Assembly: GCF_000231385.2 (NCBI RefSeq)
Contig: NC_018515.1
Span: forward strand, 452,501 to 516,500
Length of the DNA stretch: 64,000 nt
Source: Desulfosporosinus meridiei DSM 13257
Lineage (GTDB): Bacteria > Bacillota > Desulfitobacteriia > Desulfitobacteriales > Desulfitobacteriaceae
Direction of reading: 5' to 3'
The notes below the pieces were generated by a model. It was not told the DNA's origin, did not search any database, and worked only from the letters and a program-made list of their open reading frames with translations. The position numbers were made by a program, and so were the translations under genes. Shown piece by piece: positions 37,210 through 45,614 of this stretch (the stretch's first letter is position 1; every line of letters begins with the position of its first letter).

Positions 37210-38739
37210 TTACAACAGATACATAGTTGCCAGTACACCTGTAACTGACATGACGACGGTGTAAGGCAGTGCTAGTTTCACCATTTCCATATAAGACAGG
37301 CGAATTAGCGGAGCAAGGGCAGAAGTCAACAGGAACAGGAACGCCGCCTGACCGTTTGGTGTAGCAACGGAAGGGATGTTTGTCCCCATGTTGATGGAAA
37401 CTGCCATCTTGTTGTAATGATCCAAGGCAATGCCGCCGGCTTCAAAGGCTTTCTGTGCTTCAGTCATATAGACAGTAGCCACAAATACATTGTCACTGAT
37501 TGCCGAAAGGACACCGTTGGCCGCAAAGAAAGCGACAAGCTGATCCTGTCCTTCCAGGTGCAGTACCCACTGAATGATCGGTGTAAACAGATGCTGGTCA
37601 TGAATAACGGCAACGATGGAGAAAAATACGATCAGCAGCGCAGTAAAGGGCATTGCTTCTTCAAAGGCATGACCGATGCGCCCTTCTTCAATAACCCCGT
37701 TGAAAGCGGTAAGCAAAATGATAATCATCAGACCAATAATACCGACTTCTGCCAGGTGCAAGGCTAAGGAGAAGATCAGTAAGATGCCGCATACAGCCAT
37801 AGCAATCAAACGGATACGTCCGCGAGTATCCATGGCAGCATCTTTGGCTTTGGCATCATCTTCCATAACCTTTCGAACAGACGCAGGAAGCTGATAACCG
37901 TATCCCCAAAACTTGGTGACTTCAAGGGTAATGGCGGTCAGGAGACCAGCGATCAGTACCGGGATAGAGACAGGTGCGCTGTTTAAAAAGAAATCAACGA
38001 AGTCCCATTTCATAATGGAGCCGATGAGTAAATTTTGTGGTTCACCAACCAGTGTTGTTGCTCCGCCCAGGGCAGTACCCACAGCGCCATGCATCATCAG
38101 ATTGCGCAGAAAACCCCGGAACTGGTTTAGGTCTTCTTGGTATATGTCATCAATGATATGGTCGTGATTGATATCATAGGTGTCGAATACTTTTTCGCTG
38201 GAAGCAAACTTGTGGAAGATGTTGTAGAATCCATAGGCTACGGCTATAATTACTGCCGTTACGGTTAGGGCATCGAGAAAAGCGGAAAGAACTGCACCCA
38301 TTATAGAGAACAGGAAGGCCAGGGCTACTTTAGAGCGTACTTTAGTAAGGATCTTGGTGAATAGATACACAAGACCTTCTTTCATAAAATAGATCCCGGC
38401 AACCATGAACATCAGAAGCAGAATGACCGGCAGGTTCAGTTCTACTTCGTGATAGATGGAATGGGGGTTGGTCAGCCCAATCACAACGGCTTCGATGGCC
38501 AGAAGTCCGCCCGCAGGGAGGGGATAACATTTTAGCGCCATTGCCAAGGTAAAAATAAATTCGACAATCAAGACCCACCCAGTAATGTACTTACCGGCGG
38601 TAAACATTAAAATAGGGTTTAATACCAGAAAAGCAAGAATTGTTGTTTTGTACCAGCTCGGAGCATGACCGAGAAAATTTGCGCTAAATGCCCGTCCGAT
38701 ACCCATCTGTTTTACCTGTCCGTTACCCGTTTGTTTCAT
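37210..38739 (-). CDS. nhaB: Na+/H+ antiporter NhaB, copy 2
   Basis: A 509-residue antiporter nearly identical to copy 1 throughout, with scattered conservative changes (for example ASIMKWDFADFF becomes GSIMKWDFVDFF). The ATG at 38739 has GAGGAGGGGC upstream as in copy 1, so the longer frame to 38784 is not used. Copy number two with near-identity indicates recent tandem duplication that included the leader. Differences are mostly at third codon positions, so both remain under selection. Confidence 0.92.
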   Translation of the reverse strand: MKQTGNGQVKQMGIGRAFSANFLGHAPSWYKTTILAFLVLNPILMFTAGKYITGWVLIVEFIFTLAMALKCYPLPAGGLLAIEAVVIGLTNPHSIYHEVELNLPVILLLMFMVAGIYFMKEGLVYLFTKILTKVRSKVALAFLFSIMGAVLSAFLDALTVTAVIIAVAYGFYNIFHKFASSEKVFDTYDINHDHIIDDIYQEDLNQFRGFLRNLMMHGAVGTALGGATTLVGEPQNLLIGSIMKWDFVDFFLNSAPVSIPVLIAGLLTAITLEVTKFWGYGYQLPASVRKVMEDDAKAKDAAMDTRGRIRLIAMAVCGILLIFSLALHLAEVGIIGLMIIILLTAFNGVIEEGRIGHAFEEAMPFTALLIVFFSIVAVIHDQHLFTPIIQWVLHLEGQDQLVAFFAANGVLSAISDNVFVATVYMTEAQKAFEAGGIALDHYNKMAVSINMGTNIPSVATPNGQAAFLFLLTSALAPLIRLSYMEMVKLALPYTVVMSVTGVLATMYLL

Positions 38740-39094
38740 ATGCCCCTCCTCAAAAATGAAAAATTCTATATCAGCTAATAACATTATGAATGTGAATATT
38801 TACGGGTTAGTGACTTTTGTAGCATTCTATCGAATTACCACTTTTTGCATTAATAACACTGCTGAACTTGCGTATCGCTCCACAGTTCGCAAGACTAAAT
38901 ACTACACGATGTAAGAATTAGTCCATAGGTCAGAATAAAAATTCTACTACAATTAAGTCAATGTTCAATTACCTCCTTAACAAACACTAAATAACTACTT
39001 CGATTATTACTATTAGGCCTCGGTATAAGAATAATGCTCAATAGTAAATCAATCTACAATGCAGCAGTAGGGATGATTCTTCCTAAAACAAGAA

Positions 39095-39120
39095 GAGAGC
39101 AATCTAAAAAGACCGCTCTC
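39095..39120 (-). terminator. Attenuator in nhaB copy 2 leader
   Basis: GAGAGCAATC pairs with GACCGCTCTC using G-U pairs, followed on the minus strand by TTCTTGTTTT. It corresponds to the copy 1 terminator in position but has a different stem sequence. Confidence 0.75.
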
Positions 39121-39125
39121 CCCAG

Positions 39126-39244
39126 AGAAGTTCTGTGCTTGTAGTCTGGCGATCATAGCCCTCAAAGGTATTAGCAGCCCTTTGAATTTAGCCTTAGACC
39201 CATGACTTTAGCGTCCTTCGCTTTCGCGAAGTTTACCCCAACCG
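39126..39244 (-). ncRNA. GEMM-I-like riboswitch, copy 2
   Basis: Same conserved minus-strand elements as copy 1: GGTAAAC, TTCGCGAAAGCGAA, GGACGC-TAAA, GGGTCTAAGG, GATCGCCAGACTAC. The variable hairpin is longer (CAAAGG/CCTTTG), and the AGTC/GACT pair replaces AATC/GATT. It is followed by a terminator, then about 350 bp of leader before nhaB, longer than in copy 1. Confidence 0.7.
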
Positions 39245-39518
39245 AACTTGGACTATTCAACTTTTACGGATTACAAAATCATCCGTAGTATACCAAATGT
39301 TTCTTTTAATCGTCAAGTATAATAATTGGTATTTGCTTAAGTTATTACCAAAGCAAAAGGATCATAATTACAAATTCTTATATACTACGGATAAAAGTTA
39401 AATGTAAATCAGATACTATCTTTTATTTTTGGTTTATTGATTTGATTTTCAGAGAGAACGAGAATTGAGCCGGTTCTTTTTTTATGCCCCGTTTGCAGGA
39501 AGAATTATTTTTCTTTTG
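39245..39518. other. AT-rich gap between nhaB2 leader and small genes
   Basis: No gene seen. It must contain the nhaB2 leader promoter on the minus strand. GAAC...GTTC near 39457-39477 followed by TTTTTTT is a weak plus-strand terminator-like hairpin. Confidence 0.35.
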
Positions 39519-39641
39519 TTGAAAGGGTTATGTTGTCCGGAATGTCGAATGAATGTTAATAACCAGGACGAAGTTGGCCAATGGGTCCAAAGCCTAATCG
39601 ATGCGGACAACCTTCATGCTTTGGAGGCTTTTTTGTGTTAG
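39519..39641 (+). CDS. Possible small CxxC protein
   Basis: A 40-residue frame from TTG (39519) to TAG (39639-39641): it begins KGLCCPECRMNVNNQ and ends in an amphipathic helix (VGQWVQSLIDADNLHALEAF). The C-P-E-C knuckle and helix pattern look protein-like. The ribosome site is poor (AGGAAG about 15 bases upstream), and the frame is open further upstream without a standard start, so the N-terminus is uncertain. The family is unknown. Confidence 0.35.
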   Translation: MKGLCCPECRMNVNNQDEVGQWVQSLIDADNLHALEAFLC

Positions 39642-39743
39642 TTGGAAAATGTAAATAGGAGAGAGCTGCCCAAAACTCTCCCCTTTTAAATAGATGTCTT
39701 ATTATTGCCCCTAAAATATACTATGCTAGATCGTCCTATAAGG

Positions 39744-40223
39744 TTACAAGCTTGGTCTGGTTGCCTCAAGAAACTGATAATACTTGGACATAAGAGATAG
39801 GAAGACAAAGCTTCCTATAAACCAGATCCACGGGCCACCATTAATAAACACCAATAGTCCAATTTGTTTCAAAATGACCGCGACAGAACAGATAAATGAA
39901 CTCCAAATTATTACATAAACCCAATAAATATATCTTTCCCTTCGTTGGGGTAGAAAGTAAATAAACAGCATTACTGCCGGTGCCCACGCTAAAATCGTCC
40001 ATAGAGGGAGAATGCCGACATTAAAGGGTTCCGCATGCTGGTACCTAGTTAAATTAACAAAATGGTAGAGATGTTCAACAATAAAGTCTAAACCCGATCC
40101 CCACAATATTCCAAACCAAAATAGTTTCCTAAGTTCTTGCTTTGGAATGAAAACTAGAATTAAAAACAATAATCCAAATGCAAACGTTAAATAATAATAT
40201 AGATAGGGGAGATTAAGTTTCAT
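39744..40223 (-). CDS. Multi-pass membrane protein of unknown function
   Basis: A 159-residue protein with about five membrane segments (LYYYLTFAFGLLFLILVF, WFGILWGSGLDFIVEHLYHF, LPLWTILAWAPAVMLFIYFLP, VIIWSSFICSVAVILK, WIWFIGSFVFLSLM). Its size and Trp/Tyr-rich loops resemble small Firmicute membrane proteins of the CBO0543 type, but I cannot confirm this. It is monocistronic, with AGGCTTC as a weak ribosome site. Confidence 0.6.
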   Translation of the reverse strand: MKLNLPYLYYYLTFAFGLLFLILVFIPKQELRKLFWFGILWGSGLDFIVEHLYHFVNLTRYQHAEPFNVGILPLWTILAWAPAVMLFIYFLPQRRERYIYWVYVIIWSSFICSVAVILKQIGLLVFINGGPWIWFIGSFVFLSLMSKYYQFLEATRPSL

Positions 40224-40329
40224 TATATGTAGAAGCCTCCCAAAACATGATTAGCATCTGTTGGCATTATGGTTAACAAAGGTGGGCAGGAATATACACC
40301 TCGACAGAAATCCCTTCTCTATACTTGGT

Positions 40330-40363
40330 CTTCACCGGGAACGGTGGGGGCTTTTTTTAAAAG
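40330..40363 (+). terminator. Orphan terminator hairpin
   Basis: TTCACCGGGAACGGTGGG forms a CACCG/CGGTG stem followed by GGGCTTTTTTT. No plus-strand gene ends nearby, so it may end a small RNA starting in 40240-40320. Confidence 0.5.
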
Positions 40364-40448
40364 ATAGGACCTTTTTCCTATTTTTGATCTGTATAGAGGA
40401 TAAAGACTAAGCATTGCAGAAAAAGCCAATATAAGAGCGTGTGAGAAG

Positions 40449-40673
40449 GTGAATTATTATTTGATCATAATTAATGAAACCGTCTGTAGGCGGATAGTCC
40501 ACTACAGAAATAAATGTAATTTAACCAGAGAAGATTTAGCCTCTAATGTTGGGGTCAACTTGAAACACCTTATCAGCATAGAGGCTGGATCAAGGATTCC
40601 TCGTATAAGTGAGCTTGTACAATTGGCTGCAGGACTAGGTGTCTCAATTAATGACCTAGTTAATAACGAATAG
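40449..40673 (+). CDS. Small XRE-family HTH protein
   Basis: A 74-residue Cro/CI-type protein consisting of one helix-turn-helix domain (CNLTREDLASNVGVNLKHLISIEAGSRIPRISELVQLAAGLGVSINDLV). It starts at GTG with a weak GAGAAG upstream, so the first residues are uncertain. It has no neighbouring phage or toxin gene. It is probably a standalone DNA-binding regulator. Confidence 0.65.
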   Translation: MNYYLIIINETVCRRIVHYRNKCNLTREDLASNVGVNLKHLISIEAGSRIPRISELVQLAAGLGVSINDLVNNE

Positions 40674-40737
40674 ATATCCTAGATAAACTCTGTACCTACC
40701 TTAATGTGGGAGTAGAGGAGCTGTTGGAGCATAAAAA

Positions 40738-40772
40738 AGACGCCGGTAATTAGTAATTAGCCGGCGCTTTGT
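40738..40772. terminator. Bidirectional hairpin after XRE gene
   Basis: ACGCCGGTAATTA pairs with TAATTAGCCGGCG. A run of A upstream gives a T-run on the minus strand, and the plus-strand T-run is weak. Confidence 0.6.
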
Positions 40773-41171
40773 ATAGTAAATTTATCGATACCATCTAAAA
40801 GGATAAAATGTATAGAAATACGTGGAAGGGTAATAACGTGGTCGATCTCTCGAAGCAATAATTGATGGATCATAGGAAAGTAAGTCAAGTAGCATATGAA
40901 CAGCTCCCCTTTTATGATATAACATAATATGGAATTTTTAGAATGTTGTGCAGGAACCCTTTTAAGATATACGAAAGGAGAGCTCATTTGCTCTCCTTTT
41001 TGGTTATCTGTATATTTAGTTCAATGACAGACCTCTCGATTAATATTTTTCAAACAAGTATATTATCGTTGAATATGTTACATCCTAACAATGGGTTAAA
41101 AGTCTTGGAATGCGCACCACAAGCCACTTTGCGCAACTATTGATAAACATATTACAAAGGAGGTTTTATAG
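40773..41171. other. Intergenic region before Mn-catalase, with a second terminator
   Basis: No gene seen. AAAGGAGAGC (40974-40983) pairs with GCTCTCCTTT and is followed by TTTGG, a plus-strand terminator with no gene before it. The catalase ribosome site AAGGAGG is at about 41156-41162. Confidence 0.45.
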
Positions 41172-41975
41172 GTGTTTAAACATGTCAAAGATATGGAATA
41201 TACCGTACATGTGGATAAACCGGATCCTCGGTTTGCCGTATTATTACTTGAACAATTTGGTGGCGGCAATGGTGAACTAAAAGCAGCCATGCAGTATTTT
41301 TCCCAGAGTTTAGGGTGTAATGATCCAAAGATACGAGATTTGCTCCAAGACATTGCTGCAGAAGAATTAAGCCATCTAGAGATGGTGGGTGAGTGCCTGG
41401 CGATGCTGATTGGCCCCGTCGACAATATTCCTAAAGACTTTTCGGCAAATCATATGGCCTTACTTGGAGGCGGCCCCCTTCTGGTAAACTCTGCCGGAGT
41501 ACCTTGGACGGCAAACTTTGTAAATTCCACCGGGGATCTCTATACAGATCTTTCTTCCAATGCCGGAGCGGAACTCAGAGCTAAGTTAGTTTATGAGCGT
41601 CTTCTTCAGCAAACCGATGATGCCGGTGTGAAAGATATGATTCGATTCCTATTAAGTCGTGAGGAATCCCATAATTTTTCCTTCATGCAAGCCCTGGAGA
41701 CCATAAAAGGAACTGGAGTAAATAAAGACTTCCGGGATTCCGATTTCTCAAAGAAATACATGAATATGTCAACAGGTCAAGGGGACAGCAGAGGGCCTTG
41801 GAACCAAGGTAATGAGTTTTCTTATGAAGAAAACCCTAATGAGAAATATGGTGGACCTGCTCAGTATGGTAAAGACCCTCAACAAGCGGGAGCTAGGGAA
41901 GTTCAGCCTGGGTATAATGACAATACGCGGAATAACCCACAATACTCTCAACCACAGCCTAATCCAAAACATTAA
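41172..41975 (+). CDS. Manganese-containing catalase
   Basis: A 267-residue ferritin-like dimanganese catalase. Ligand-bearing segments are LEQFGGGNGELKAAM, AAEELSHLEM and LSREESHNFSFM. The C-terminal 70 residues are Gly/Asn/Pro/Gln-rich as in Mn-catalases and spore-coat CotJC relatives. It disproportionates hydrogen peroxide without heme. It starts at a GTG with AAGGAGG 9 bases upstream. A terminator hairpin follows. A spore-associated location is possible. Confidence 0.9.
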   Translation: MFKHVKDMEYTVHVDKPDPRFAVLLLEQFGGGNGELKAAMQYFSQSLGCNDPKIRDLLQDIAAEELSHLEMVGECLAMLIGPVDNIPKDFSANHMALLGGGPLLVNSAGVPWTANFVNSTGDLYTDLSSNAGAELRAKLVYERLLQQTDDAGVKDMIRFLLSREESHNFSFMQALETIKGTGVNKDFRDSDFSKKYMNMSTGQGDSRGPWNQGNEFSYEENPNEKYGGPAQYGKDPQQAGAREVQPGYNDNTRNNPQYSQPQPNPKH

Positions 41976-42007
41976 ATATGTCCCCAAATAGACTTTTGAT
42001 AGTCAAA

Positions 42008-42050
42008 GAGGCTAAATGTGCAATAAAATGCCATTTAGCCTCTCGCTTTT
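42008..42050 (+). terminator. Terminator after Mn-catalase
   Basis: GAGGCTAAATG pairs with CATTTAGCCTC (42032-42042), followed by TCGCTTTTC. Confidence 0.8.
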
Positions 42051-42208
42051 CTGCTGGTTCGCTTCCTATTAATTTAATCTGGACTAAGGTTATGCTTTAA
42101 TAAACTCGTTTTACTAACAGTCAACATGGAATGTTGAGATAAAAAAATTCAATGCCCCTAGACTGAGGATTAGTTTAATAAGTGCGACATTTAATAAGTT
42201 TGATGAAC

Positions 42209-42772
42209 CTAGTCGTTATGACTATGGGGGTTTTTTGTATGACTAAGGGGTTCCTGTTCATGATGATGGTCATGATTGTGGCTATGGCTATGGGCAAGGC
42301 CCAGAGCATGAGCCATAGTATGTTTTCTATCAGGAAGAGCATCAAGCCAACCATTATTAGCATCCTCTTTGCTGTCTAAGAAGCCGATATAAGGCTTGAT
42401 ATCAAGCACGGGAGTTCCGTCATAGGCATCAATTCCGGAAATTATTAGCTCGTTGCCGTGTATTTCTTTTAGCTTAACAATACTTAAACCCAAAGGGTTG
42501 GGCCTTTTCGCAGAACGGCTGGCAAAAAGTCCAATTTCAATTTCTGGGGCCCAAGGGGGTCGGGTAAGCATTTCGATGGGTGGAGTTACTTCATTAAAGT
42601 GATAGAGCACATAGATATAGTTAAAGGTTTGTAAGGTCTCAAGAGCGCGAGTATAGTCTGGATTTAATGTAATCCAGAAATCACCGGGAGCATTGGGTAT
42701 AGGCTGTTGAGGAGCATTTAGTGCGAAATATGGTGTGTGAATTGTACCAATGGATTGGAATGTAACGGTCAT
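42209..42772 (-). CDS. TrmO/TsaA-like methyltransferase with histidine-rich tail
   Basis: A 187-residue protein. Residues 1 to about 150 are the TrmO (VirR/TsaA/YaeB) beta-barrel fold that uses SAM to methylate t6A37 of tRNA in characterised members (FQSIGTIHTPY, RSAKRPNPLGLSIVKL, DGTPVLDIKPY). The last 30 residues are His-rich (HSHSHNHDHHHEQ), a metal-binding tail not needed for tRNA methylation. It lies 15 bp after cooT on the same strand, so a metal-handling role or metal storage is likely. Many anaerobe homologues sit beside metal genes and may not act on tRNA. Confidence 0.8.
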   Translation of the reverse strand: MTVTFQSIGTIHTPYFALNAPQQPIPNAPGDFWITLNPDYTRALETLQTFNYIYVLYHFNEVTPPIEMLTRPPWAPEIEIGLFASRSAKRPNPLGLSIVKLKEIHGNELIISGIDAYDGTPVLDIKPYIGFLDSKEDANNGWLDALPDRKHTMAHALGLAHSHSHNHDHHHEQEPLSHTKNPHSHND

Positions 42773-42787
42773 ATTCGACTCTCCTCT

Positions 42788-42988
42788 CTATAGTGGATTA
42801 TCGATTTTCTCTAAAACAATCCGGTGGTTAAGCAGGGTCATATCTTTTATTTTGGCTTGAATAAATTTTTGCATTCCAAAGATGTCGATAAGCTTTAAGC
42901 CGTTTTCGTAAGGTTCAATGACATCGACTGACTCCATGAACATCACTTCAGTTTCGCCTTCTTTAAGATAGGCATTAGCTTCACACAT
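42788..42988 (-). CDS. CooT-family nickel-binding protein, copy 1
   Basis: A 66-residue protein beginning MCEANAYL, with the conserved FGMQKFIQAKIKDMTLLNHRIVLE half. CooT homologues bind Ni through the N-terminal cysteine and assist CODH maturation in Rhodospirillum. It is paralogous to the protein at 54378-54569. AAAGGAG precedes the ATG. It is in an operon with the His-tailed TrmO-like gene. Confidence 0.82.
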   Translation of the reverse strand: MCEANAYLKEGETEVMFMESVDVIEPYENGLKLIDIFGMQKFIQAKIKDMTLLNHRIVLEKIDNPL

Positions 42989-43167
42989 TATCGTTACTCC
43001 TTTATTTTTAAAGTATTAAATAAACAATCAAGGGTTTAGCTTACTCTAAATTAATTAGTTTGTCTCTGAAACTTAAGCTAATCTATCTATTCGACACCCA
43101 AAAATTATATCCTGCAAAAAACTGCCCAATGGCTCAATCTAAAAACAATTCAATTTATTATACGGCC

Positions 43168-43629
43168 TCATGTGTCAGAAGAGAGGGTGTGGTTATATTT
43201 TTTACAATCATGACAATAGCCGTAAATCTCTAGTTTATGTCCGGTAATATCAAAATCTATCTTATTCTTCAAGGTTTTCATTAGTTCTCCTATGGGACAG
43301 TCATCAATAGAAATTAATTTGTGGCAGCCCACGCATAAAAGATGATGTTTATGCTCATTGTGATTGAGTTCATAGAGAGCTTTACCATCATCTGCTCGGT
43401 TGGATTTAATAATTAAGTTCTTTGAGGCAAAGGTATCAAGGGTCCTGTAGACTGTTGATAGATCAATGGAGGCTGTCTTATCCCGTAAAGTTATAAATAG
43501 TTGTTCTGCAGTCAAAGGAAATTCGGATTCTTCCAGGAGTTCAAGGATAGCATTTCTATGGCGTGTGCTTTTAATACCCTCCCGATTAAGTAATTCCTTA
43601 TATTTTGAGTTTTCGTCCAACAAGATCAT
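43168..43629 (-). CDS. Fur-family regulator (Zur/PerR type)
   Basis: A 153-residue Fur-family protein with a winged helix (IKSTRHRNAILELLEE, TASIDLSTVYRTLDTFASKNLI), the HKHHLLCVGC metal region, and two CxxC pairs (CVGC, CHDC) for the structural zinc. It is divergent from znuA, so Zur function is most likely. The ATG overlaps its AAGGA. A TTG two codons on would have ideal spacing, so the start is uncertain by two residues. Confidence 0.85.
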   Translation of the reverse strand: MILLDENSKYKELLNREGIKSTRHRNAILELLEESEFPLTAEQLFITLRDKTASIDLSTVYRTLDTFASKNLIIKSNRADDGKALYELNHNEHKHHLLCVGCHKLISIDDCPIGELMKTLKNKIDFDITGHKLEIYGYCHDCKKYNHTLSSDT

Positions 43630-43788
43630 TCCTTATTCTTCAATTGCTTTATTATGTTCATTTTAATCCTTTTTAATATTTTAGCAATATTTACTCGATT
43701 AATTGTTTGGCGGGGGTTCATATTGAGATATTCGCCGATAAATTGGTTTATTACTGCCATTCACCGCGATTAAGAAGTAAAATAATGG

Positions 43789-43850
43789 TTTACAATTATA
43801 GATAATAGAGTATAATTTATTTTAAGAAATGCAAATGCAAGGCAGTTGCA
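43789..43850 (+). promoter_or_regulatory. znu promoter and candidate Zur operator
   Basis: TTTACA (43789-43794) and TATAAT (43811-43816) are separated by 16 bp. Downstream, TGCAA-GGCAG-TTGCA (43836-43850) is an inverted repeat preceded by a direct copy GCAAATGCAA, a plausible site for the divergently encoded Fur-family protein. Confidence 0.55.
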
Positions 43851-43872
43851 AGTAGTGGAAGGGGTATTTTTT

Positions 43873-44802
43873 ATGTGTGTGAAGAAGCCGATGTTTCTAT
43901 GGATGGTCTTGTTAAGTATGCTGGTTTTAGTGTTAAGTGGGTGTGGGTCAAATAACGAAGCTAAGCCTACTGTCAGTCAAACCACAGATACTAAGAACGA
44001 AAAAGCTATAACCATAGCTGCGTCATTCTACCCAATGTATGTATTTACGTTAAATGTGGCTAAGGATATCCCTAATGTAAATGTAGTAAGTTTAACAAAA
44101 CCTACCACGGGATGCTTGCATGATTATGCCATAACCCCTGACGATATGAGAAATTTAGAAGGTGCCCAAATCTTAGTCATCAATGGAGCAGGAATGGAGT
44201 CCTTTATGGATAAAATAACAAGTCAACTTCCGGATCTGAAAATCATTGAAGCTAGCGAGGGGATTTCCTTAATCGAAGGTGAAGGGGATGAAGGGGCGAA
44301 TCCCCATGTTTGGCTAAGTGTTACGGATGCCATAACCCAGGTTCAAACTATCGGGAATCAATTAGCCGCCCTGGATTCTAGTAATGCTGCAAAATATCAG
44401 GAAAATACTAAAGCTTATGTCGGGAAGCTTGAAGCATTAAGAACTAAAATGCATCAAGCACTGGATGGAGTAAAGCAACGAAATATTGTTACCTTTCACG
44501 AGGCCTTCCCTTATTTTGCCAAAGAGTTCAACTTGAAGACTGTTGGAGTAATTGAACGAGAGCCGGGTTCGGCGCCGAGTGCCAAAGAATTGAGTGAAAC
44601 CATTGAGCAAATTAAGGGTTTAGAAATAAAGGCCTTATTTGCTGAACCGCAATATGATCCTAAAGCCGCCGAAGCTATTGCCAATGAGACCGGTGCTAAA
44701 GTTTATACTCTTGATCCCATCGTAACCGGGCCAATGGAAGCCGATGCTTATATTAATCTTATGGAAACAAATCTTATTACATTACAAGAGGCGCTGAAAT
44801 GA
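43873..44802 (+). CDS. znuA: Zinc ABC transporter substrate-binding lipoprotein ZnuA
   Basis: A 309-residue cluster A-I binding protein. The signal peptide ends in a lipobox (VLSGCGS). SFYPMYVFTLNVA, NPHVWLSVTDA, TFHEAFPYFA and AEPQYDP are ZnuA/TroA landmarks with the metal-binding His residues. The ATG at 43873 with GGAAGGGG upstream is preferred over the TTG at 43846. The usual His-rich loop between the first metal ligands is short. It overlaps znuC by ATGA. Confidence 0.9.
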   Translation: MCVKKPMFLWMVLLSMLVLVLSGCGSNNEAKPTVSQTTDTKNEKAITIAASFYPMYVFTLNVAKDIPNVNVVSLTKPTTGCLHDYAITPDDMRNLEGAQILVINGAGMESFMDKITSQLPDLKIIEASEGISLIEGEGDEGANPHVWLSVTDAITQVQTIGNQLAALDSSNAAKYQENTKAYVGKLEALRTKMHQALDGVKQRNIVTFHEAFPYFAKEFNLKTVGVIEREPGSAPSAKELSETIEQIKGLEIKALFAEPQYDPKAAEAIANETGAKVYTLDPIVTGPMEADAYINLMETNLITLQEALK

Positions 44803-45614
44803 AACATCCAATCTGTGTGAATTCCGATTGCAAAATTTGCGAATCAAGTTTATGCTGTACAAAAATAAATAATTTCGGGGTTAAGCGCAGCGGAATAGAA
44901 ATACTGAAGAACGTAAATCTCCACATTCATTGTGGAGATTTAACCGCTGTCATAGGTCCTAATGGTGCAGGGAAAAGTACTCTCTTGAAAGCTATCTTAG
45001 GAGAAATTTCTCATACGGGAGAACTTCAATTTCTTGATGCCAACAACGGAACCACAAAGCCCTCTATGGGCTATGTTCCCCAAAAGCTGGATTTAGATTC
45101 TACGTCCCCCACCAGCGTGCTTGATTTGTTTGCCGCTGCCCATACGAATCTCCCTATCTGGTTTACTTATCCTAAAAAGATTCGTGAACGTGTCAGAGAA
45201 AGCTTAGCTCTAACTCATGGAGAGCACCTTATCAACAAACGTCTGGGAGAGCTATCAGGCGGCGAGCTGCAAAGAGTCTTATTAGCCCTGGCCCTTGATC
45301 CTGTTCCTCATCTCTTGCTGCTGGATGAACCAGTGTCTGGGATTGATCAAAAGGGCTTAGAATTATTCTATCAAACTGTTTCGACACTAAGAAAGAATTA
45401 TGATTTATCCATCATTCTAGTGTCCCATGATCTGAATTTGGTAGCCGAATATGCGAATCGTGTGGCCTTCGTCAATAATAGGACCATAGAATGCTGTGGG
45501 ACTCCCCAGGAAGTCTTTACTAATGAAAAAGTAATTCAAACCTTTGGTTTAGATTGGTCAAATCGTTTCCAAAGGGTGGAGAAGGATTGGGTGGCTAATG
45601 CACTTCTGGTATAG
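44799..45614 (+). CDS. znuC: Zinc ABC transporter ATP-binding protein ZnuC with Cys-rich N-terminus
   Basis: A 271-residue ABC ATPase: Walker A GPNGAGKST, signature LSGGELQRV, Walker B LLLLDEPVSG, H-loop LVSHDLN. Before the first beta-strand is an extension with cysteines at 6, 11, 14, 19 and 20 that canonical ZnuC proteins lack and that could bind metal. It starts at the ATG overlapping the znuA stop. It is downstream of the Zur-type site and cotranscribed with znuB. Confidence 0.9.
   Translation: MKHPICVNSDCKICESSLCCTKINNFGVKRSGIEILKNVNLHIHCGDLTAVIGPNGAGKSTLLKAILGEISHTGELQFLDANNGTTKPSMGYVPQKLDLDSTSPTSVLDLFAAAHTNLPIWFTYPKKIRERVRESLALTHGEHLINKRLGELSGGELQRVLLALALDPVPHLLLLDEPVSGIDQKGLELFYQTVSTLRKNYDLSIILVSHDLNLVAEYANRVAFVNNRTIECCGTPQEVFTNEKVIQTFGLDWSNRFQRVEKDWVANALLV

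Larger units (their letters stand above)
37210..39244. repeat. Tandem duplication unit 2 (riboswitch-leader-nhaB)
   Basis: Second unit of the duplication. Its leader between attenuator and gene carries about 200 extra bases compared with unit 1, in which I see no gene. Confidence 0.9.

Noticed and set aside
35544-38578. Several plus-strand frames of 70-130 codons across both nhaB genes
   Set aside because: They are antisense shadows present in both duplicate copies and follow the coding periodicity of nhaB.
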